64,000 bases of DNA from Bubalus kerabau (taxonomy: Eukaryota > Chordata > Mammalia > Artiodactyla > Bovidae), in contig NC_073633.1 in the NCBI RefSeq assembly GCF_029407905.1, positions 31,138,501-31,202,500 on the forward strand, in the 5' to 3' direction. Within the stretch, counting starts at the first letter, position 1; each line of letters begins with the position of its first letter. Made by a program: the position numbers and the translations under genes. Positions 1 to 11,220 of this stretch are shown here, piece by piece. The notes under the pieces were generated by a model. That model was not told the origin of the DNA, did not search any database, and was given only the letters and a program-made list of their open reading frames with translations.

Positions 1-677
1 CTTACCAGGTCTCCACGATGGGGCTCCAGCTGCAGTAGTTAGTCCCAGGACCAGAAGCTTTTGTCTGGTGTTCTCCTCCCAGGCATGCTAGTTCTGTCTG
101 CGTGGGGAAGGGTTCTGAACCCTAAGAAAGAGAAACCTAGAGCTTGGAAGATGAATTTCTTGTGGACAGTATGGATGAAACACTTAGATTTTCAAACCTG
201 CTGTTTAAAATAGTATCAGTTACACTGCAGACACAGGGAGAGTAAGCTTATTTTAAAAACAATGAGACTCAAAACACAGTTTTGAGGAACTGATCACTTC
301 CTGATATGAAATGGTGTTTCCTTCCTTACTTGAACTTCTTTTTTTTTTTTTTTTATGATTTCAGTTCTTTAGGAGAAAATATACATGAAAATCTGATGTA
401 ATAACTGCCACATACTTGGTATGTGAATTTCAACAATAGACTTGAATGAACTATTCATTTATGTGTATGTTTTTTAGGCCAGCTACTGGGCTACTCTGAT
501 TCATGAGCTCATGATAGAGATAGGTTAATGGACTAATACATAATATATTAATAAATATAAGTAGTACTTACAGCTGTGATCAAGGTAACTGTCTGGAGAC
601 AGTAGAAAGGAGGTATTTTTGGAAGGCACAACACCTACCCTGAGTTTTGAGGATTAATTAGAAGTTAGGTAAAGAAG
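1..677. other. unassigned non-coding sequence
   Basis: I see no gene or recognisable repeat here, apart from a 16-base T run at 339-354 that may be the tail of an old minus-strand retroposon. Confidence 0.4.
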
Positions 678-808
678 ATTGGAGAAGGAAATGGCAACCC
701 ACTCCAGTGTTCTTGCCTGGAGAATCCCAGGGATGGGGGAGCCTGGTGGGCTGCCGTCTATAGGGTCGCACAGAGTCGGACACGACTGAAGTGACTTAGC
801 AGCAAAGA
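678..808 (+). mobile_element. BovA SINE monomer
   Basis: The segment carries the hallmark BovA words in order: the GGAGAAGGAAATGGCAACCC start, the CCAGTGTTCTTGCCTGG core, the GCCGTCTATAGGGTCGC block and the ACGACTGAAGTGACTTAGC end. It is the right-hand monomer only. Confidence 0.9.
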
Positions 809-1134
809 AGATGGCAAGGGCATCCCAAAGAGGAAACTGAGAAGAGACCCATACATATGAAGCAGGGCACATTTAGGGTATTTGCCTGTTAAACCTTTTT
901 GTACCTTTTCGTTGGGGCTGCAATATCTTTATTCAGAACCTATTGTCTCATAGAGGACTCACATAAAAGTTTCCTACATAGACTCTTTGCTTTTAGTCTC
1001 TTTTGCTTCCAATCCATTCTACACATTACTTCCAGATTAACATTTCTTGAACATAAATGTAACAGTGAAACACTCTTGCCCAATACTTTTAATGGCTCAA
1101 ATAATCTTCAGGGTAAAATTTAGTCTGTTTATAG

Positions 1135-1392
1135 CAAGTTACAGGATACAAGGTTAATATACAAAAATTGATTGCTTTTTTTATATACCAGCAATAAACA
1201 ATTGGGATTTGAAATAAAGACACTCACATTTCCCTTAACACCAAAGAAAAATGAAATACTTAGGTGTAAATCTAATAAAATATGTACAAGATCAATATGA
1301 GGAAAACTAGAAAATTCTGATGAAATAAATCAAAAGAGGATATTAATAAATGGAGAGATGTTCCATGTTCATACTGAAAGAAACCAGAACAT
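1135..1392 (+). mobile_element. L1 LINE fragment, ORF2 3' part
   Basis: The wording (ACAGGATACAAGGTTAATAT, then a tract ending in AAATACTTAGG and a later AGAGATGTTCCATGTTCAT) is the distal ORF2 region of mammalian L1. It is short and broken by stops, so it is a dead fragment. Confidence 0.75.
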
Positions 1393-1599
1393 GTCATCCG
1401 AAAATATGGCTCTTTGACATAAAAATTATTTTGCATTGAAGGCAATTAAGAATCATGAAGTGCAAAACAAGCTTCCCTCTTTCTGTCCAAAGGCAGAAAA
1501 TAAATTTTCCTTTTACTGGAGAGAGACTGTCATCATCCCAGTGAGGACACCAGTGGAATCTGCAAATGAATCTCAAAAACTATCTTTTTAGTTACTTCT

Positions 1600-1890
1600 T
1601 CACCATTTACTATGCAGAGATAATATGGTGAAGGGGTAGACTACCTCTGGTCTCCGGTATACTATCCAGAGACCAAACCCCTTTGTTTTGTCAATTCTTT
1701 ACAGAGGTATTGTTTCTTTGTCTAAAGGGTATAAAAGCTTCCTGCTGTGTTCACTTATTTGGATTTTCATTTTCTTGTGAATGCTCCCATGAGCATGTGA
1801 ATATTTAATAAAATTTGTATGCTTTTCTTCTATTGATCTTTGTCAGCTGAATTTTCAGACCCTGCCAAGGAACCTAAGAGTGCTAAGGAA
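1600..1890 (+). mobile_element. solitary LTR of an endogenous retrovirus-like element (3' part)
   Basis: A TATA-like TATAAAAGC near 1731 is followed about 75 bases later by AATAAA (1808-1813) and then a CTTTGTCAGCTGAATTTTCAG tail, the R/U5 layout of LTRs in this class. No internal retroviral coding sequence adjoins it. The exact family is not assigned. A similar tail in the opposite orientation lies near 3240-3310. Confidence 0.55.
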
Positions 1891-1924
1891 AACTTTCTCC
1901 CCGTACAATGACATTATGCACTCA

Positions 1925-2430
1925 TCAAAAATGTGTACCGCAAGAACAATTTCTAGTGTAAATTGTGGACTTTAGTCAATAATAATGTATTTTTTAAAAT
2001 AATTTTATTGATTTATTTGCTGCATCTGGTCTTAGTTGCATCATGTGAGCTATTTTGTTGTGCCTTACGGACTTTCTAGTTATCACATGTGGGTTCACTG
2101 CACCCAGTCTCTGGAGATCACAGGCTCAGGTGTAGGCTTAGGTGCTCTGTGGTATGTGGGATCTCAGTTCCTGCACCAGGGATTGAACCTGGGTCCACTG
2201 CATGGCAAGGTGGATTCTTAATCACTGGGTCATCAAGGAAGTTCCAGTATTAATGTATTAATACTGATTCATCAGTTGTAACATAAGCACTACAGCACAA
2301 TAAAATGTTAATAATAGGAAAATTGTGAACTGTGTGGTTAGGAGAAGAGAAAAGGAAGAAGAGGCATATGGGAACTCTTTGTACTTTCTACTCAATTTTT
2401 CTGTGAATCTAAAATTTTGTCCTGGGGACT
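1925..2430 (+). mobile_element. L1 3' end, interrupted by a Bov-tA SINE
   Basis: The pieces at 1925-1990 and 2247-2430 join to the classic L1 3'UTR text, including TCATCAGTTGTAACA, GGCATATGGGAACTCTTTG and TTTCTACTCAATTTTTCTGT. The interruption is a minus-strand SINE at 1990-2246, and a second SINE abuts the end at 2427. The order of insertion is therefore L1 first and SINEs later. Confidence 0.7.
1990..2246 (-). mobile_element. Bov-tA-type SINE inserted in L1
   Basis: Read on the minus strand it starts with the AACTTCCTTGATGACCCAGT head, continues with the tRNA-like GGTTCAATCCCTGGTGCAGG box and ends in an A-rich tail. This is the tRNA-derived ruminant SINE layout. Confidence 0.8.
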
Positions 2431-2645
2431 TCCCTGGTGGTCCAATGATGAAGAATCTGTTTTCCAATGCAGAGGACAAGGGTTCGATCTCTGGTCCGGG
2501 AACTAAGATCCCACATGCTGTGAGACAAATAAACCTGAGCACCAGACAACAGGAGAAGCCTGCCTAACACAACTAGAGAAGCTCACACACTGCAATAAAT
2601 ACCCAGTACAGCCTAGATAAATAAATAAATATCTTTAAAAAATAA
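2427..2645 (+). mobile_element. Bov-tA-type SINE
   Basis: It starts with GGACTTCCCTGGTGGTCCAA, contains the B-box-like GGGTTCGATCTCTGGTCCGG and ends in an AATAAATAAATAAAT-rich tail, all typical of this tRNA-derived ruminant SINE. Confidence 0.85.
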
Positions 2646-2834
2646 AATAAAATTGCTCTGAACCAACAAGTCCATTAATTTAAAAAAATGTTTTAAGATG
2701 TCTGTTTGCCTAGCACTCAAGTATCTTTTTCTACAGCTTATGTATTAGAATAGTCTCCCTTCTCCTTGAAGTTCCACAACTTGATTGTATTCAAAGTCTA
2801 CTACAGAGAAAAACAATATCAAGTTATCCATGTC

Positions 2835-3005
2835 CCTAGATAGGGGTCCCCTAATCCTGACCTCACATCAGAATTGCCTATAAAAATTTTTATAATGCCA
2901 AGATCCTAGGCCTACTGAATCTAAATTTGGGGGACTGAGGTCTTTGCATATCTATGTTTGATTAACTCCACAGTGATTCTTAGTAGAGAACCATTTTTCT
3001 TGGCT
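2835..3005 (+). mobile_element. MER5-like DNA transposon remnant
   Basis: The text CACATCAGAATTGCCTATAA, then CTAGGCCTACTGAATCTAAA and GATTCTTAGTAGAGAACCA follows the MER5 (hAT-Charlie) non-autonomous element. It is diverged and has no coding capacity. Confidence 0.5.
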
Positions 3006-3209
3006 GACATTGATTTTCACCCAATGGCCAAGTTTTTAAGACTGGGCCTATGCTTGACTCCTGAGATAATGTTTTCACTTTGTCCTAATTCAGGCAGATG
3101 AATTCTTGTCTTGCTATAATAAGTAAGGTGCAAGACAGATGGGGAAAGACAAGAATGGGGGAATATACCTCTCTTAACTCTCTTAAATTATCCCAAACCT
3201 TTGAAGTGT

Positions 3210-4340
3210 AGGGGAGAAAAAATATCTTTTCCTTCTATGCTTCTAAATTCTCGGCTGGGGTCCCTGTAACAAAAGACAGATTAATAAGATAAAAGCACAC
3301 AAATTTATTTAGTATAAGGAATATAGGAACACTTCTAAGGAAATGAAGACCCTAAGAAGTGATTAAACCTAAGCATTTTTATGCTAGGTTTGACAAAAAG
3401 TGGGATGACATGGACAGATGTGAAAGAACAGAGGTACAAGCTAAGTGTAGTAAGAGAGGAGAAACTTTCAAGACCTATTCATCTAGATCAGAGATAAAGA
3501 TTCTCTTTTCCCCTTAGGCATAGGGAGGGCTCCTCTCACATGAAGATCTCATGATCTGCTTCAGAAGGTCAGAAAATCCTTCCTGCATTATCTTCCATCT
3601 CTCAAATTCCTTCAGCTTGAAATATTCCATAAGCTAATGTGTGCACGCTCAGTCATGTCTGACTCTTTGTGACCCTATGAACTGTAGTCCACCAGGCTCC
3701 TCTGTCCATGGAATTTTCCAGGCAAGAATATTAGAGTGGGTGCCTCTTCCTCTTCCAGGGGATCTTCCCCACTTGGGAATAGAATCTGCGTCTCCTACGT
3801 CTCCTTCAGTGGCAGGCATATTCTTTACCACTGCACACCTGGGAAACCCTCAATATGCCAGGGTGCCAAATTCAGTAGTAACATGTCCTGAATCCCATCA
3901 GATGCTCCCTGTGCAGGAAATGGACCCCAGTGATTGGCTGGGCCCTTGGGCTGGCCCTAAAATTCTAAAGCAAGTTCAGGGCATCTGATAAGGTCTCTAT
4001 TATCTATGTTTTCTCCATACCCATGCCTCACTGAGAAGGGATTAGGTCTATGGCCTGTTATTTTGTATATTCTATTCTCTAGACCTTTATTTGATTGCTG
4101 ACTGCAAAAGTAACAGTCTCGAAGCCCTGTCCTGAAATAACAGATCAGTCTTCAATCTAATACTTATTCTAACAATTATCAACCATATTCAGACCTCTTA
4201 GAATGCTCCTTCTTTCATGGTTGCTGATGTATTTCTGTGTCAGGCATCCAGCCAGTGATGGCCAGAACAATGAGTCAGAGGCTGATGCTAGGTGATGAGT
4301 TCCAAGTTCCTTTGTGAGGTTTAGTTTTATTGTTTCTGTG
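3210..4340 (-). mobile_element. probable LTR, minus orientation, split by a SINE
   Basis: Read on the minus strand, the segment near 3300-3240 gives a TTATTAATCTGTCTTTTG tail followed by a CAGGGACCCCAGCCGAGAA block, characteristic of the 3' edge of ERV LTRs related to the one at 1600-1890. The upstream LTR limit is uncertain, so the far boundary given here is a guess. Confidence 0.4.
3640..3852 (-). mobile_element. Bov-tA2-type SINE
   Basis: On the plus strand it reads as an inverted BovA block (TCAGTCATGTCTGACTCTTT, then CCACCAGGCTCCTCTGTCCA) followed by the tRNA-like part ending GCACACCTGGGAAACCCT. It is inserted inside the probable LTR. Confidence 0.85.
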
Positions 4341-4506
4341 GAATTGAATTCCTGACACTAAAGACAGCCTTCAACTCTTAGCTCATTGGTCAATTTGGAC
4401 ATGTGATACAGTTTCTTCTTTGGCCTATTGCTGTATCAGACTATTTCTTGTGACTTCCTTCTTCCTCTTCACATCAGTCATAACGATCTCCATACATTTT
4501 ATAAAC

Positions 4507-5048
4507 AAGATGCTTGCTCCTTGGAAGGAAAGCTATGACAAACTTGATATATTAAAAAGCAGAGATATCACTTTGCCCACAAAGGGCCATATAGTCAAAG
4601 CTATGGTTTTTCCAGTAGTTATAATATGGATGTGAAAGTGGACCGTAAAAAAGGCTGAGCACCAAAGAATGGAAGCTTTTGAGTTTTGGTGCTGGAGAAG
4701 ACTCTTGGGAGTCCCTTGGACAGCAAGAAGATCAAACCAGTAAATTCTAAAGGAAATTAACCCTGAATATTCATTGGAAGGACTAATGATGGAGCTGCAG
4801 CTCCAATACTTTGGCCACCTGATACAAAGAGCTGACTCATTAGAAAAGACCCTATTGCTGGGAAAAATTGAGGGCAGGAGGAGAAGGGGACGACAAAGGA
4901 TGAGACAGTTGGATGGCATCACCAACTCAATGGACATGAACTTGGGCAAACTTGGGAGATATTGAAGGACAGGGAAGCCTGACACCCTGCAGTCCATGGT
5001 GTCTCAAAGAGTTGGATACAACTTAGCAACTGAATAACAACAATAACA
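4507..5048 (+). mobile_element. BovB (RTE) LINE, 3' end
   Basis: It starts within the segment encoding the distal part of the BovB polyprotein (TTGCTCCTTGGAAGGAAAGC) and runs through the BovB 3' end to the AACTGAATAACAACAATAAC tail. The reading frame is broken by stops. It is 5'-truncated, like most BovB copies. Confidence 0.85.
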
Positions 5049-5049
5049 G

Positions 5050-6639
5050 AAGAGAAAGTTGTCCAAGACTTGGAAATGGACAAAAGAGATTACTGGGAGT
5101 CTTTTCATTTAGTACCAGGATTTGTCTAGCAGACCCACTGTGGATGAACAGACACTGTGAAGGTGTATACCTTTGATTTGCAGAACAGACATAAACTTTT
5201 ATAAAATGATAACAGTGCATCATTCCTGTTCATGGTGATGCAAATGAATTTTATCCAGCTAAGAATATACATTTCTGTAAACTAAAGTCACATTTGAACT
5301 GTTTTTTTGGATGTTACTGACTTCCTTATTGCTGATGAGTTTAATAACTTGGGTTTATTTATGAGCTTATTCAATGACATGAATTTATTATTTAGACTTT
5401 CTTGATAACCACAATTTTAACTTTTAAAAAAATTCATACTTCACAGTTTTACAGGTGTTATTTCTTTTTCCTGGATCATCCTTTCCAACCTAGTCTGGTT
5501 GCTTACCCATCTTTGTAGACCGTGCTCAAATATCCTCTCCTCCAAACTTTCCTCTCTCCAGGCCCAGAACTCTTCCAGCTCTAATTGTTCAGACACTATT
5601 AGCACTCATTGGATTCTATTTTTATTGTTAAATTATATTATAATTATACCAAAGTATAATTGAAGTGTAAATTCAGTTAGAAAACATCAGATTTGCTGTC
5701 TTGCTCTTCTGCTCTTTGCTCCAGGTCTTCAAAGCAGGGTGGCTTTTACTAACCACACATTTACTTAATAGCTTTCCCTCATTCCTTCTAATTGAGTTAG
5801 AATTTCTCTGTGAAGCAAATTGACTTCTAGCTTTGGACTTATAGCTACTCGTAAGGTTATGTGGGGGGAAACAAGAATACCTGACTCTCATTTCTCAAAT
5901 GGAAATTTAGGATTTTTGATGAGTGTCATAAGATACTTTATTGCTAGGATTCTTCAATATTTGAGGGGAGGATGTGAGTATTATAAAATGCAAAAAGTTC
6001 ATGAAAGCAAAAAGGGATAGAAATTTTCTCAGAATGCAGAACAAAGTGTGAAGATGTCACAGCAAGCCTTCTTTCCCTTTTCCCATCTCATACCTGCTCA
6101 CCATCAGCAGTACGGATGTGAACTAGAGTGTTTTGTTGGATCAGAAATAACCTTTGTTTAAGAGTGTTTATGGAGTTATTATAATTTTGATGTGTGTAAT
6201 ATCTTGTGAAAATATCTATCTTTGAACAAGACCATTGAATAATATCTTTGCCCCAGAAAATGCTGACTCCTAAAATATGGGCTATCCCATGTGACAGACA
6301 AAATCTGAAATTTTTCCAGTTAGAGTATCCTTAACATAAATTACTTTGAGACCACCAACCCTACTTTGTAAAATGAGTTTTGGCTAGATTAATAGCCTCT
6401 TTGATAGTTATGTGCATATGTGTGGTAATTATATCACAGCCACTAGACCAATGCTGTAAACTTCTCTGAGAAGTTGATGAAAGCCATTGATTTGCTGCCC
6501 CCAAATGGAAACATACCAAGAAGAATCCATATAATTTCAGTGGGTTTGTTACTAGGAAGAGCCAATTTTTGCTCCTTGTTGGATCTGCTTCTTCGATTTT
6601 AACCTTTGCTTTTTGCTGCTTTTGTTATTATAATCATAC
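5050..6639. other. unassigned non-coding sequence
   Basis: I see no gene or clearly identifiable repeat in this stretch. Short open frames at 5673-5891 and 5820-6020 lack any recognisable protein character. Confidence 0.4.
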
Positions 6640-6990
6640 TTAATGGTCTGCTCTTCTGCTTGACTATTCACAGAGAGACAATCTGACCCTGTCCACCTGT
6701 GACTGACAGAAAAGAAATTAACACCTACCCAACCCTGAAGCTGGCCATTCCCGGAAACATTTGTGAGACTTATGACCTTTTTACTTTACTTCCTCACCTT
6801 CTCCACACCTCTCTGTTCTATAAAAAAACCAGATACCCCCCAACAAGGTGGTTATTTTGAGACATTAGTTGGCCATCTTCTCCTCCAGTTTGCTTTCTGA
6901 ATAAAGTTGTATTCCTTGCCTCAACACCTCATCTCTGATTCATTGGCCTATTGTGCAGCAAGCAGATAGACCCTGGACTTGGGAACATGG
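6640..6990 (+). mobile_element. solitary ERV-type LTR
   Basis: The layout is that of a gammaretrovirus-like LTR: a TATA-like CTATAAAAAAACC near 6820, then AATAAA at 6900-6905, followed by CTTGCCTCAACACCTCATCT and the tail ending near TGGACTTGGGAACA. No gag, pol or env follows, so it is solitary. The family name is not assigned. Confidence 0.55.
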
Positions 6991-7084
6991 TTCATGGACT
7001 TCTTGAAGTCCCCAGGTTATAAGAAGCTGTTCTAGAGAACTTGACTCCCTTGACTGCATGGAAACTGGCTTTTTCACCTTCTAC

Positions 7085-7172
7085 CATAATTGCTTTAGCA
7101 CAGCATTCATCACACAGTAGGCATTCTATAAATGCTATTGAATAGATGAATACATGAATGAATGAATAAAAT
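7085..7172 (+). mobile_element. L2/MIR-type 3' tail
   Basis: The text CACACAGTAGGCATTCTATA, then AAATGCTATTGAATAGATGA and ATGAATGAATGAATAAAA is the familiar conserved 3' tail shared by L2 and MIR-type ancient repeats. Confidence 0.55.
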
Positions 7173-7844
7173 ATGAGAAAAATTTTAACCATACAAAGCA
7201 GCATATGCTAAATGCCAAATGTGTGATGTAAATGAGTTAAGAGGAAGGGGTCATCATGGATTGGAGCCCAGCAGCTTCTCAGTGGCCATGAACTGAACTG
7301 GGACATAAACACAGGGCAGATTGTCACCAAGTGGCAAGAAGTGAGAACAAAGTTTCAGTGGCTGGAATGTGCATGGCATATTCCTGGAACTGTAAGTGGC
7401 TACATATGACTACTACTAAGAGAACAAGTAAAGTGAGTGATATCAGATGAGCCTAGAAAGCTGGGCACAGGTCAGATTATGAAGATTGTGTGCTTGAAAT
7501 TGAGCAAGACCTTGCAGAATCCTCCGGGTACAAAAGTCTTTCCGTTTCTTGTTTGCAGAACTTCCCCCTTTCCAAAGAGCAGATGCAGACAGTTACTAAT
7601 TAGAGAAGTGGGGAAATGGAGAAACGAAAGAAAAGCAGTCAAGAAATAAGTCCCTGCACAGCAAGAGAAAGAGAATGCTTTAATAGAGAAAAATAGGAAG
7701 TTGGAGGGCTATAATAAACAAAGAGTCCATGGCTTTTCATTGGCAGAATCCTTTCCAGGAAAGTCCTGGCTGGCCCTGCTAGGCTCTGCTCTGTTCACAG
7801 GGTGTGAGAGCTCCCTCTTCTGGTCTTCCAGTTCTATTTAATTG
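7173..7844. other. unassigned non-coding sequence
   Basis: Nothing recognisable. An open frame at 7437-7649 has no family features. A short GT run lies at about 7849-7861. Confidence 0.35.
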
Positions 7845-7985
7845 AGAATGTGTGTGTGTGTGCCTGCTAAGTCGCTTCAGTCGTGTCCAACTCTGTGCGA
7901 TCCTATGGACCAACGCCTGCCAGGTTCCTCTGTCCATGGGATTCTCCAGGCAAAATACTGGAGTGGGTTGCCATGCCCTCCTGTA
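7845..7985 (-). mobile_element. BovA SINE monomer
   Basis: An inverted BovA unit: GCTAAGTCGCTTCAGTCGTG, a mutated middle and TACTGGAGTGGGTTGCCATG at the end. Confidence 0.9.
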
Positions 7986-8289
7986 TTGTTTACTAATTTT
8001 TTACAACTGTTAATAATTTCTTTTAAATTCATTTTCCTCCTATACTGTTTTGAACCATCATCATTTAACATTTTAATAAAAACAAATTTTAAAGAATTTT
8101 AAAAGTGAGGTACTCGTGAAAAATTATTGTAGGAGAACTGAAAAGACAATCCTAAAATATGGCTCTAGGAAACCAGAATACTCCAGTACATTTTAAAGCA
8201 GTATTTATCAAGTAAGAAAAACAACGTGTTTCCCATATGTAAATTGATCATTGATGAAGAACTATTACCACCAGAAAACTGAATTCACC

Positions 8290-8825
8290 TCTTGGTGGAT
8301 GTGAGGTGAGTGAAATCTCCTCGGTTCTATCTTGTCACAACAAAAATTTGTAGCGACGGACGTTAAAGCCCTCAGCGTGCCACAGCTCTCAGACAGACCA
8401 TGTTACCGTTCTCAGCTCTCAGATAGACTGTGTTACAGCTCTCAGCCCTCGGACAGACCATGTTATAGTTCTCAGCCCTCGGACAGACCATGTTATAGCT
8501 CTCAGACAGATCAGTGTTACGGCTCTGTGTTTTATTTAGGACACGGTTTTATTTAGAAAATAAAAGGAAAATACATCCTTGAGGCATGAGGGCATACCGA
8601 CCCAAAAGATGCGAAGAGAGAGCCCCAGCCCTTTGGCTCCTCTTTTTATATGTTTTTCCCTCCCCTTGGGCGTGCCCTATGTAAAGTGGGCTAGCCAGGA
8701 TGCTGTTTGTTCTACCTGAGGTCCTCAGTCCCATCCTCGGACATTCCTTTGTTCTATTTTCACGGGCTTTTCTGTTCCTTGTATTTTAGCCACCGCCATT
8801 CTGGACTCCTGTTTCCCATTCTAAC
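8290..8825. mobile_element. probable ruminant ERV LTR containing a minisatellite
   Basis: This block combines a tandem repeat (8382-8518), a GTTTTATTTAGAAAATAAAAG segment, a TTTTTATATGTTTTTCCCTC segment and a pyrimidine-rich end. Its composition is unlike the flanks and resembles LTRs of ruminant endogenous retroviruses. No coding remnant is visible. Boundaries and family are uncertain. Confidence 0.4.
8382..8518 (+). repeat. 30-bp tandem repeat, about five units
   Basis: Units at 8382-8404 (shortened), 8405-8434, 8435-8464, 8465-8494 and 8495-8518 (shortened) follow a pattern of A-A/C/T-AGCT-CTCAG-CCCTCGGACAGACCATGTT. The three full units are each exactly 30 bases and the third and fourth differ at only a few positions. 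There are no spacers. Confidence 0.85.
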
Positions 8826-8835
8826 TAGCTAACAT

Positions 8836-9110
8836 GGATGTCAAGCCAAAAGACACAACCAAGGCAAAGATCAGGAGCAGGAAAGATTTATTACCTGCAG
8901 CAAGGAGCCTGGTGGGCTACAGTCCATAGGGTTGTAAAGAGTTGGACACGACTGAAGCAACTTAGCACGCACACAGCAAGTTGGGAGCACACCAGAGATT
9001 TTTCCCAAAGCAGTCTCCGCAAACAGCATAAAAGGGGAAGTTTTAAGCTAAGGGTACTTGCATATTACTAAGCGGCTTGAGCAGAGATTTCGGTGTAGAA
9101 CTGGGGAAAT
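8836..9110. mobile_element. LTR-like fragment with BovA insert
   Basis: The BovA insert at 8904-8972 splits a segment (8840-8903 and 8973-9110) containing GGAAAGATTTATTACCTGCA and CAGCATAAAAGGGGAAGTTT, resembling inverted LTR material. The LTR call is tentative, the BovA call firm. Confidence 0.4.
8904..8972 (+). mobile_element. BovA SINE, short 3' fragment
   Basis: Contains GGAGCCTGGTGGGCTACAGT and the GACACGACTGAAGCAACTTA terminus of BovA. Confidence 0.8.
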
Positions 9111-9719
9111 GTTGACAGAGTCCAAGCTTTAGTTGACTGAAGTCAGGAGGGTCAACAGCATCTTTCTGTCCTGCATCTGGAACTCAAAAGACTTTATCAG
9201 ATTGTTATGTATGTCCTTTGAAGAGGAACTGAGACACTGTTTTATTGCTGAACAATTACTTCTTAATTGCTTTCCCTTTGTTCCCTTACTTCCCTTAAGA
9301 TCTTGTGGCCAAGTCTAGACTACAAAATGCCTATGGCTAAAATGGTTTCTCTTATGTTAAGAAAGCCCTTCCTGGTTCTCTTTCTCTGGGGACTCCCTAT
9401 CCTATCTGCTTTTAGAACTATTATTTAATACTATCTTGTCAGTTTGGTTGGTAAAGTTCTTTATCTCCCAGGGCTCTGCTCATTCCCAAGTACACTGAAA
9501 ACACTGAAAAGCTGAGGAGCTCTTTGGAACATGATGACCAATCTAGATTCACTGGCCACTCATTGAGGCCTGAGTTCTAGGAAGGTGTTGCTGAGAGGAA
9601 AATTTGTTTTCTTTTTCCCTTGGAACTTAACTGGTACAATAATTATATTATATGACATATTGACAGGAGAACAAATAAATGTTTAATAACATGTATAATA
9701 ACAGAGACCCGGAAAGCTG

Positions 9720-10390
9720 AGTAACTCACCAAAATGGCTGATGCCATCACCTTAAACACCATCTTTAGCTAAAGACGAAAGGAGATGTTGAGGGTGAGGA
9801 ATCTATGGAAGATGATCAAGAAAAACACAGTAAACAAGGATAAGGTTGTTTTGCAGATTTATTATTGCCTTCTCCATCAGTAAGTTTCTAGAGTATGAGT
9901 CGCCACTACCGACCTTCCTGGTACAGCAGGAAGACACTCTTACAAATGGAGATTTCCCTTTTACCTGTAATTGTCTCTTGTGTGCATTCTAAGTTGCTTC
10001 AGTTGTGTCTGACTCTCTGCAACCCTATGGACCATAGCCCACCAGGCTCCTCTGTCCGTGGGATTCTCCAGGCTAAAATACTGGAGTGGGTTACCATGCC
10101 CTCCTCCAGGGGACCTTTCTGACCCAGGTATTGAACCCATGTCTCTTCTGTTTCCTGCATTGGCAGGCGGGTCCTTTACCACTAGCTCCACCTAGGAAGC
10201 CCAAAGGTCTCCTACAAAAGAGTTAAAAAAGTAACTTCTATTTGGTTTTCAGAATGTCTCTCATATCTGCTGATTCTTAAAAAATAACCAGGCTAAAATG
10301 ATCCCTATGCCAAAGAGGCATATTTCAGGGTGGAAAATTCTGCTTCCTTACAGCATGCAAACTAATTTAAAATATCAGCTAATTTAAAAT
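9720..10390 (-). mobile_element. ERV-type LTR, minus orientation, split by a SINE
   Basis: The flanks of the SINE at 9978-10203 join to a segment that matches 40650-41012 closely: both have GAGGATGTTGAGGGTG or a near variant, then a CTTCTCCA block, a GTACAGCA block, CTTACAAATGGAG, and an end reading CCAAAGAG-CAT-TT-GGGTGG-AAA-TTCTGC. Two dispersed copies with the same layout define one repeat family, probably an LTR. Confidence 0.6.
9978..10203 (-). mobile_element. Bov-tA2-type SINE
   Basis: Inverted copy: GCATTCTAAGTTGCTTCAGT through CACCAGGCTCCTCTGTCCGT to the tRNA-like end with TTGGCAGGCGGGTCCTTTAC and CACCTAGGAAGCCC. Confidence 0.9.
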
Positions 10391-10404
10391 TTTTATATTA
10401 TTGT

Positions 10405-10916
10405 TGTTCTGTCACTCAGTCATGTCCAACTCTTTGTGACCCCATGGACTGCAGCACTCCAGGCTTCCCTGTCCTTCACCATCTCCCGGAGCTTGCTCAA
10501 ACTCATGTCCATTGAGTCAGTGATGCCATCCAACTATCTCATCCTCTGTCATCCCCTTCTCCTCCTGCCTTCAATCTTTCTCAGCATCAGGGTCTTTCCT
10601 AATGAGATGTCTCTTCATATCAGGTGGCCAAAGTATTGGAGCTTCGTCTGCAGCATCAGTCCCTCTAATGAATATTTAGAGTTGATTTCCTTTAGAATTG
10701 ACTGGTTTGACCTTCTTGTAGTCCAAGGGACTTTCAAGAGTTTTCTCCAACACCACAGTTCAAAAGCATCAATTCTTCAGCATTCAGCCTTCTTTGTGGT
10801 TCAACTCTCACATCCATACGTGCCTACTAGAAAAACTATAGCTTTAACTAGACAGACCTTTGCCAGCAAAGTAATGTCTCTGCTTTTTATTATGCTGTCT
10901 GGGTTTGTCAAGGTAT
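10405..10916 (-). mobile_element. BovB (RTE) LINE, 3' end
   Basis: Reverse orientation BovB 3' end, from TCACTCAGTCATGTCCAACT (the LINE 3' terminus) to the segment encoding TNLDS-like residues near 10890. The antisense open frame at 10436-10918 is a by-product of this repeat and not a gene. Confidence 0.9.
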
Positions 10917-11220
10917 AAAATGTTTATACCTTGGTCTTTTTTCTAGTTGTTTCAAGGTTTGAGTCATTTGTTGATGCTGGAGACTGAATAATAATGTTTA
11001 GTATTTCTCCTTCACATACCTGCCCTGGGCATAATTATATGACATGAACATTTCTCTTACCCTGTGTCTCTATCCCCTATTTAGCAAACAGAACTACTGT
11101 GGACATTACTTACTTCTGTCTTCAACATTTCCTTCTCCCATATACTTCCTCTTTCCTTCAACAGAGTGTAAGTCTTAAGCCTCACTCTTGAACAGAGTTT
11201 CATTTTAAAGTCCTCTAAGG

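Noticed and set aside
8382..8518. CRISPR-like array
   Set aside because: Units are contiguous with no spacers, in a mammalian LTR-like setting.
10436..10918. 160-codon frame and similar ones (4533-4997, 17429-17854, 38550-38828, 52875-53252)
   Set aside because: They are antisense translations of BovB 3' ends and not genes.
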